Shown one piece after another: positions 59,878 through 64,000 of a DNA stretch of 64,000 nt. Made by a program: the position numbers and the translations under genes. This DNA comes from Phoronis australis (lineage: Eukaryota > Phoronida > Phoronidae): assembly GCA_002633005.1 (NCBI GenBank), contig NMRA01000682.1:14318-78317 (forward strand), written 5' to 3'. Numbering within the stretch: position 1 is the first letter of the stretch; each line of letters starts with the position of its first letter. The notes beneath the pieces are model-generated. The model searched no databases, was not told the origin of the DNA, and saw only the letters and a program-made list of their open reading frames with translations.

Positions 59878-61254
59878 GACAAAGCGGAATCTGAATTCGC
59901 GGCCCCGACGAGTAAGTAGATTTGCAGTTTCGTGGCTAATTCACGAACATAATCACGTGCACACTAATTTGGCTCACTAGTATAGTATTTTACTGACTAG
60001 AAGTTTAGTTTCCAACTTTGGCTGGTTTATGTTCGTGATGTCTGATCATTTTCCGAGACACTGGTCGGGATAACGAGTCAATCCGGCCGGCCGCGACGGG
60101 CCTGACCGGGCTTCGTGCCACTGGCCAGGATAACGAGCGTTTTGCGTGTTTAGAACTCAAAAAATCACAATTCTAAACAGCACAGACTAGGTTCTCCTGT
60201 CTGTATCTCACGGAAAAATACTTCAAATTTATCTCCGAAAAGACCCCAAACTCCTGCTACGGACCTTATTGGAATGCCGAGCCGTTGTAGGCTACGGCCG
60301 TGTCCAAATACCAATAAATCCGTAAGAGCGAAATAAAACAACACGTTTTTATACGAACTCGGTGTATTACATCGAAGTTTGATGATTTATTGGTGTAAAA
60401 CGATGAATTCAAGCGATAAGCTGACACCAGTAACCCGTGTTGCGAACTGCTGAACAGACTGCGTGTGAAACCAGTTACGTCATTGGATAATTTCAAAACC
60501 TCAACCTGCCGTCAGGTGTCAGGTAACGCAACCGCGCGTGCCGTTATGGAGTAGAACTACTCGATCTAAATTGATAAAAATTAGGTTGTTTTTGGGTGGC
60601 ATGCTCCTTTAATACGCTCCGCAAAATTTTTGCTGTACAAATTTTCTCGAATTTTCGAAATACATTTATGAATGTTCAAGTGCACATTTTCAAGAGCGCT
60701 TAGACGACCTATGCTGCGAAAACGGAGACCCTAACAACAATTCTTCTGGTCAGGGCCCTCAAATGGTAAACCATACACTGATACAGAGTTTTCAAAGTTC
60801 TCTTGAGTTTTCTCTCTGATCAGTATTCGAAGTTTTTCCTTTTTGTCTTTCCCCTTCCCACACCTTCGTCGGTTGCCATGGTTTAACCCTGAGGCATGCA
60901 ATTTTTTGGGGTGGCACTCGCCCTCCCCCCGCTTACTAAAGTCCTGATGCAAGGAGTCCATCGTTGGTCCAAGGTCAATGTTGCGTTTCAACACGCACTC
61001 GTTCTATAGCTTGAGCATTAAATTAAAGGTTTAAGAAATACAGGAGCAGTTTTGCGCATTTAATTGTGCGTGTAAAAGGTTTTATGGATTCGTACCGAAT
61101 TTGTTGCTGCAACTTGTCTCATGGGCCTGTACCCGGCGCGTGATCACAAATGTGGACACTAATTCGGCTATTGCGCAAGTCGACTGTAGCATGGTGGCCA
61201 TTGAAAATGTAAGGCAGCAGGCCAGTGGGCGTGTGTGCTTTCTAGTCTCTTATT

Positions 61255-61870
61255 ATGAAAACCATTGAAGCCAATTATCAGCACCTGCAAACAAGAATTT
61301 TGAAGTATGGAGAATTTCAACAGGAGTTTGCTGTAGACTTAGTCGCGAAGCTGCTGACATTGCAGCCACGGTTACTGCCGGTCCTTCGAAGCAATGATAG
61401 CACATATATACCATTTTTTAAGAATGGCAAGGGTGCGTTTTGTGTTGACGGAAATGTCCATGGCGTCGAGGAATCTGAGGCATTTAATGATGAACAACTG
61501 TTGTGGCTTAATTTGAAAAACACTTAGCAAAACTAACTTCCAAGTATGCATACTGTGGCGGAATTAAGAAATACGGCTATGGCAGTGCTAACTGTAGCAG
61601 AGCCACAAAGTGTGCTAAAATGGTAGGAAATTTCTGTAGCAAATAAAGGGTTGATTGGCGCAGAAGGCAGAGGTCTTCAATGGTCAGAAACATTTCGGCA
61701 GGCAAGAGACTTGCCAAGAAAATGGCACAGTTGAGTCCGGACATTCTAAAGGAAAGAACAGCAGCCAATCCCAGTTACTCGGTGCAACTTCTCTCACCCG
61801 ACGGCGTTGTTTCGCGATACCACAACCTCAAACAACGTCATAGAAACGCAACGCGGAGGGTGAGATATTT
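61255..61870 (+). pseudogene. Decayed ORF series, unidentified
   Basis: A frame from ATG at 61255 (NYQHLQTRILKYGEFQQEF, then PVLRSNDSTYIPFFKNGKGA) shifts by one near 61515. It continues KYAYCGGIKKYGYGSANC, SRATKCAKMVGNFCSK and stops. Another frame from 61680 reads NISAGKRLAKKMAQLSPDIL. Order and composition suggest one broken protein, probably transposon-derived. Family not recognised. Confidence 0.35.
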
Positions 61871-63072
61871 CAGAGTATTAATATTTATTCTTGGATACAG
61901 GTGTCCACCTCAAAATGAATAACCCACGGTCATTCTTTATGCCGATAGCAGTGTTTTCGCCACCTGAAGAAGAACAGGAATCATAGACATCCCGCGCGCT
62001 CCGTCTATGGTTCTGTCACTTCAAACTTTCAACACGATAGGTAGCCGCAGAAAATTCGATGTCGACCTCATATTCTAATCTTCTCTGCAATCCACAGTCT
62101 GGGGACGAAAACAATTCAAATCCGCTCCTCGAAATAAGGCTTGCTTAGCGGGAGTTCAGAACTGCGGTCATGAGAGTGTTTTCACCTCCTGATTGAGAAG
62201 CGATCGAGTTAGCTGTGGTATCTTCATCAGCGCGTGCTCTCAGCGGGAGGTCACCGCTTTATGCACTCAAGCGCTCGACAACAACTAAACTGAAGAGAGT
62301 CTCAGAACTCCCACATGCAAATTTGATATTCAAATGAGGCAGTACTTGACTACTGCGCCATCTGCATGTATACATCGACGGAAAAGCTTAAATACCCGTG
62401 ACTGCGTGTGGGAAATTGGGATTGCGTGCGCTGAAGTCGATATTTTCAAAGTACAATTACACCACTGTTTAAGGTTGAAAAGTGAGTTTTTTGATATCCT
62501 TCTATAGAAAAAGCTTTAATCTCTCTGTTAAAGTCGTCGGTTTCTTTTTAAACGAAACTTAAGTATTGAAATTAGTACGGGGAAGGAGGCCAAAAAAACG
62601 GCGGTTTAGCTAGTTGTCCCTTCCTGGTTGTCTCTTCCTGCTGATATTCAAAAAAGCCGCGTCATATTAGAATTCACTATCCTGCCAGATGGTGATCACG
62701 TCTTTGGTGGCCATGCGCTCAGTGCTACCTACACATCGCTTGTAATGTAGACGGAAGGTTTCAACCCGGTGATTTACATGTAAATAGCGTTTAGCACCTT
62801 TTCTGCAATCATAATGCCGACATATCTTCGTTGATGTGTGGTGGAACTTACGGAACAGGCAAACCTCTTAAAACATCCAAGAATAAAGGAAATCACGTTC
62901 CATATATTTTTCATTGCGAAGAAGAAACCGCCGCTGCTCAGTCGGTGGCTGCGACTAATAAAGAGGGATAATTGCGATCCCAGCCGATGCCAAAAAGCTT
63001 AAACAAATTATTGAACTTCACCTAATCTAACAATAGGAGGGGTCGACAATGGTGTTTGATCTTCTGTTGACT
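61871..63072. other. No gene recognised
   Basis: Contains ATGCAAAT at about 62317 and a TTAAATAC box at about 62388, spaced like the 57.3 kb region. No coding frame follows. Confidence 0.4.
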
Positions 63073-63130
63073 TTATCCACTAGTCAACAAATGGTTCATT
63101 TTTGCAAACAGCTCTCGATGTTTTTTCTTC

Positions 63131-63312
63131 GCCACCCAGTACACTGTGATACTCTTCCTTCCGCACACAGTACACTCTGATTCTCTTCCTCCCCCACACA
63201 GTACACTCTGATACTCTCCCTTCCCCACACAATACACTCTGATTCTCTTCCTCCCCCACACAGTACACTCTGATTCGATTCCTTCCCCACACAGTACACT
63301 CTGATACTCTTC
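63131..63312. repeat. Tandem repeat, about 31-bp unit, six copies
   Basis: Units of the form CACACAGTACACTCTGAT-CTCTTCCTCCCC. All three minus frames stay open and give YQSVLCG-like peptides, an artefact of the repeat. Confidence 0.95.
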
Positions 63313-63331
63313 ATCCGCCATTAATGTTCTC

Positions 63332-63676
63332 TTACTGATGCAAGCTATTTGACTTTAGCTTCTTCATTCTGCTTTCTATTTTCATTTTCAACAGAAGTTC
63401 CTCCATGTTAACGGTTCTGAAACTGTTTTTATATTTTTTTTTTGTAATCTTCCAAACCTTTCCTCCGATTTTTGAGGATACGTTATTACTACTTGCACAG
63501 GCTTTGGAGATAGGCCGTTCAGTTGGACGTGGAGGTACCACCACAACAGGGGATGTCACCCAGTCAAAATGCTGACACAGGCTGTGTACATGGAGTAGAT
63601 TCTGGATTCTTGTAAATATCTTCGCCCTATTAGTCACCAAGAGCATGTAAACTAGTCGCCCACCACAGTCGTTCAC
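63332..63676 (-). CDS. Unidentified 114-residue open frame
   Basis: Starts MNDCGGRLVYMLLV; ends in a basic stretch (GKVWKITKKKYKNSFR) and MEELLLKMKIESRMKKLKS, likely helical. No domain recognised, no clear splice partners. Confidence 0.25.
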   Translation of the reverse strand: MNDCGGRLVYMLLVTNRAKIFTRIQNLLHVHSLCQHFDWVTSPVVVVPPRPTERPISKACASSNNVSSKIGGKVWKITKKKYKNSFRTVNMEELLLKMKIESRMKKLKSNSLHQ

Positions 63677-64000
63677 ACTGTAGCAACTTACCAGCTTCCA
63701 ACAACGTCTACAACAGCTTCAATTGAAGCTACATTTTGGAAAAAGGTCAAAATGGGGATATTCAGTTGGATCCTTCATTGAATGTTAGGTTTTCACAGAA
63801 CCAACTTGGTGAAACCATTGTCCTTTGAACCTAACTAATTGCCCTGTCCCTGCTGCCGAATAAAGGTCACACGAGGTTAGCTACATGTACCAAGTGAAGT
63901 GTACGTCATGTGCTTTACGTTACTACACGCGTCTATGTTCATCTAGGTTAGATTAGTTGATTCCTACTTTAAACAAAATTGCGGTCTAGATCGAGTCATT

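Larger units (their letters stand above)
58664..60608 (+). mobile_element. Kolobok-like THAP element, copy D (both ends present)
   Basis: The left end AGAAGAATGCCACC is worn; the right end GGGTGGCATGCTCCT abuts TTAA (60609-60612). About 1.95 kb. It contains a THAP exon reading inward from the left, an opposing exon and TATA box, and a nested MITE (59618-59877) with a visible empty site in copy C. The transposase core is missing, so it is non-autonomous. Confidence 0.85.

Noticed and set aside
63073-63321. Three overlapping minus-strand ORFs with YQSVLCG-like repeats
   Set aside because: A tandem repeat artefact; composition gives open frames on one strand.
1-64000. CRISPR arrays, operons, bacterial promoters or phage genes
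   Set aside because: None seen; repeats are microsatellites, minisatellites or transposon arrays, and genes are spliced.

Overview
This is a eukaryotic, animal-type genomic window. Coding signal comes as short exons bounded by GT/AG splice sites, most of the DNA is transposon-derived or intronic, and there is no operon structure. The ZP-domain gene, THAP-domain elements with TTAA target sites, L1/Jockey-like LINEs, a Ty3-type LTR element, many MITEs and frequent TACATGTA words suit a marine invertebrate (lancelet, hemichordate, echinoderm or mollusc). The sequence alone does not settle the species. A 431-base run of N (13319-13749) and one N at 53389 are assembly gaps.

The one convincing host gene is on the minus strand. 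Six exons (55657-55494, 51341-51196, 42205-42118, 38923-38728, 31971-31884, 24914-24718) have splice sites and codon phases that fit at every junction. They give a 292-residue C-terminal part of a zona pellucida (ZP) domain membrane protein: end of ZP-N, ZP-C, an RRRR furin-type site, one transmembrane helix and a short tail with NPVY. Upstream exons were not identified.

The rest is layered mobile DNA. (1) A THAP-encoding, TTAA-flanked family (Kolobok-like) has copies at about 630-1414, 15686-19485 (split by a Ty3-type element), 33530-35121 and 58664-60608. Opposite the THAP exon it keeps a TATA box, a start codon and an exon whose consensus resembles the N-terminal motif of invertebrate P2X7-ballast-like proteins. 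(2) A 6.39 kb element with TA target duplication (4298-10687) sits inside an older element (4031-12002) whose uninterrupted relative is at 42803-44208, so the empty site is visible. (3) A 6.04 kb element (25107-31147) fills most of the last ZP intron. Its ends are dense arrays of the palindrome AACTTAAGTT and it lies between GGGA tracts. (4) A 1.1 kb element (45058-46192) interrupts a LINE. (5) Smaller items: a solo LTR with perfect 5-bp duplication (40392-41180), two head-to-head LINE fragments (46.2-48.6 kb), a degenerate LINE RT (19.8-20.7 kb), a 675-bp THAP-bearing element (49996-50670), tRNA-derived SINEs, foldback elements and several MITE families.

Both 6-kb elements carry exon-like sequence but no recognisable transposase. 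Along with the two-gene THAP family, they are the best candidates for something undescribed. Stretches not listed as genes or repeats show only short, composition-driven ORFs.
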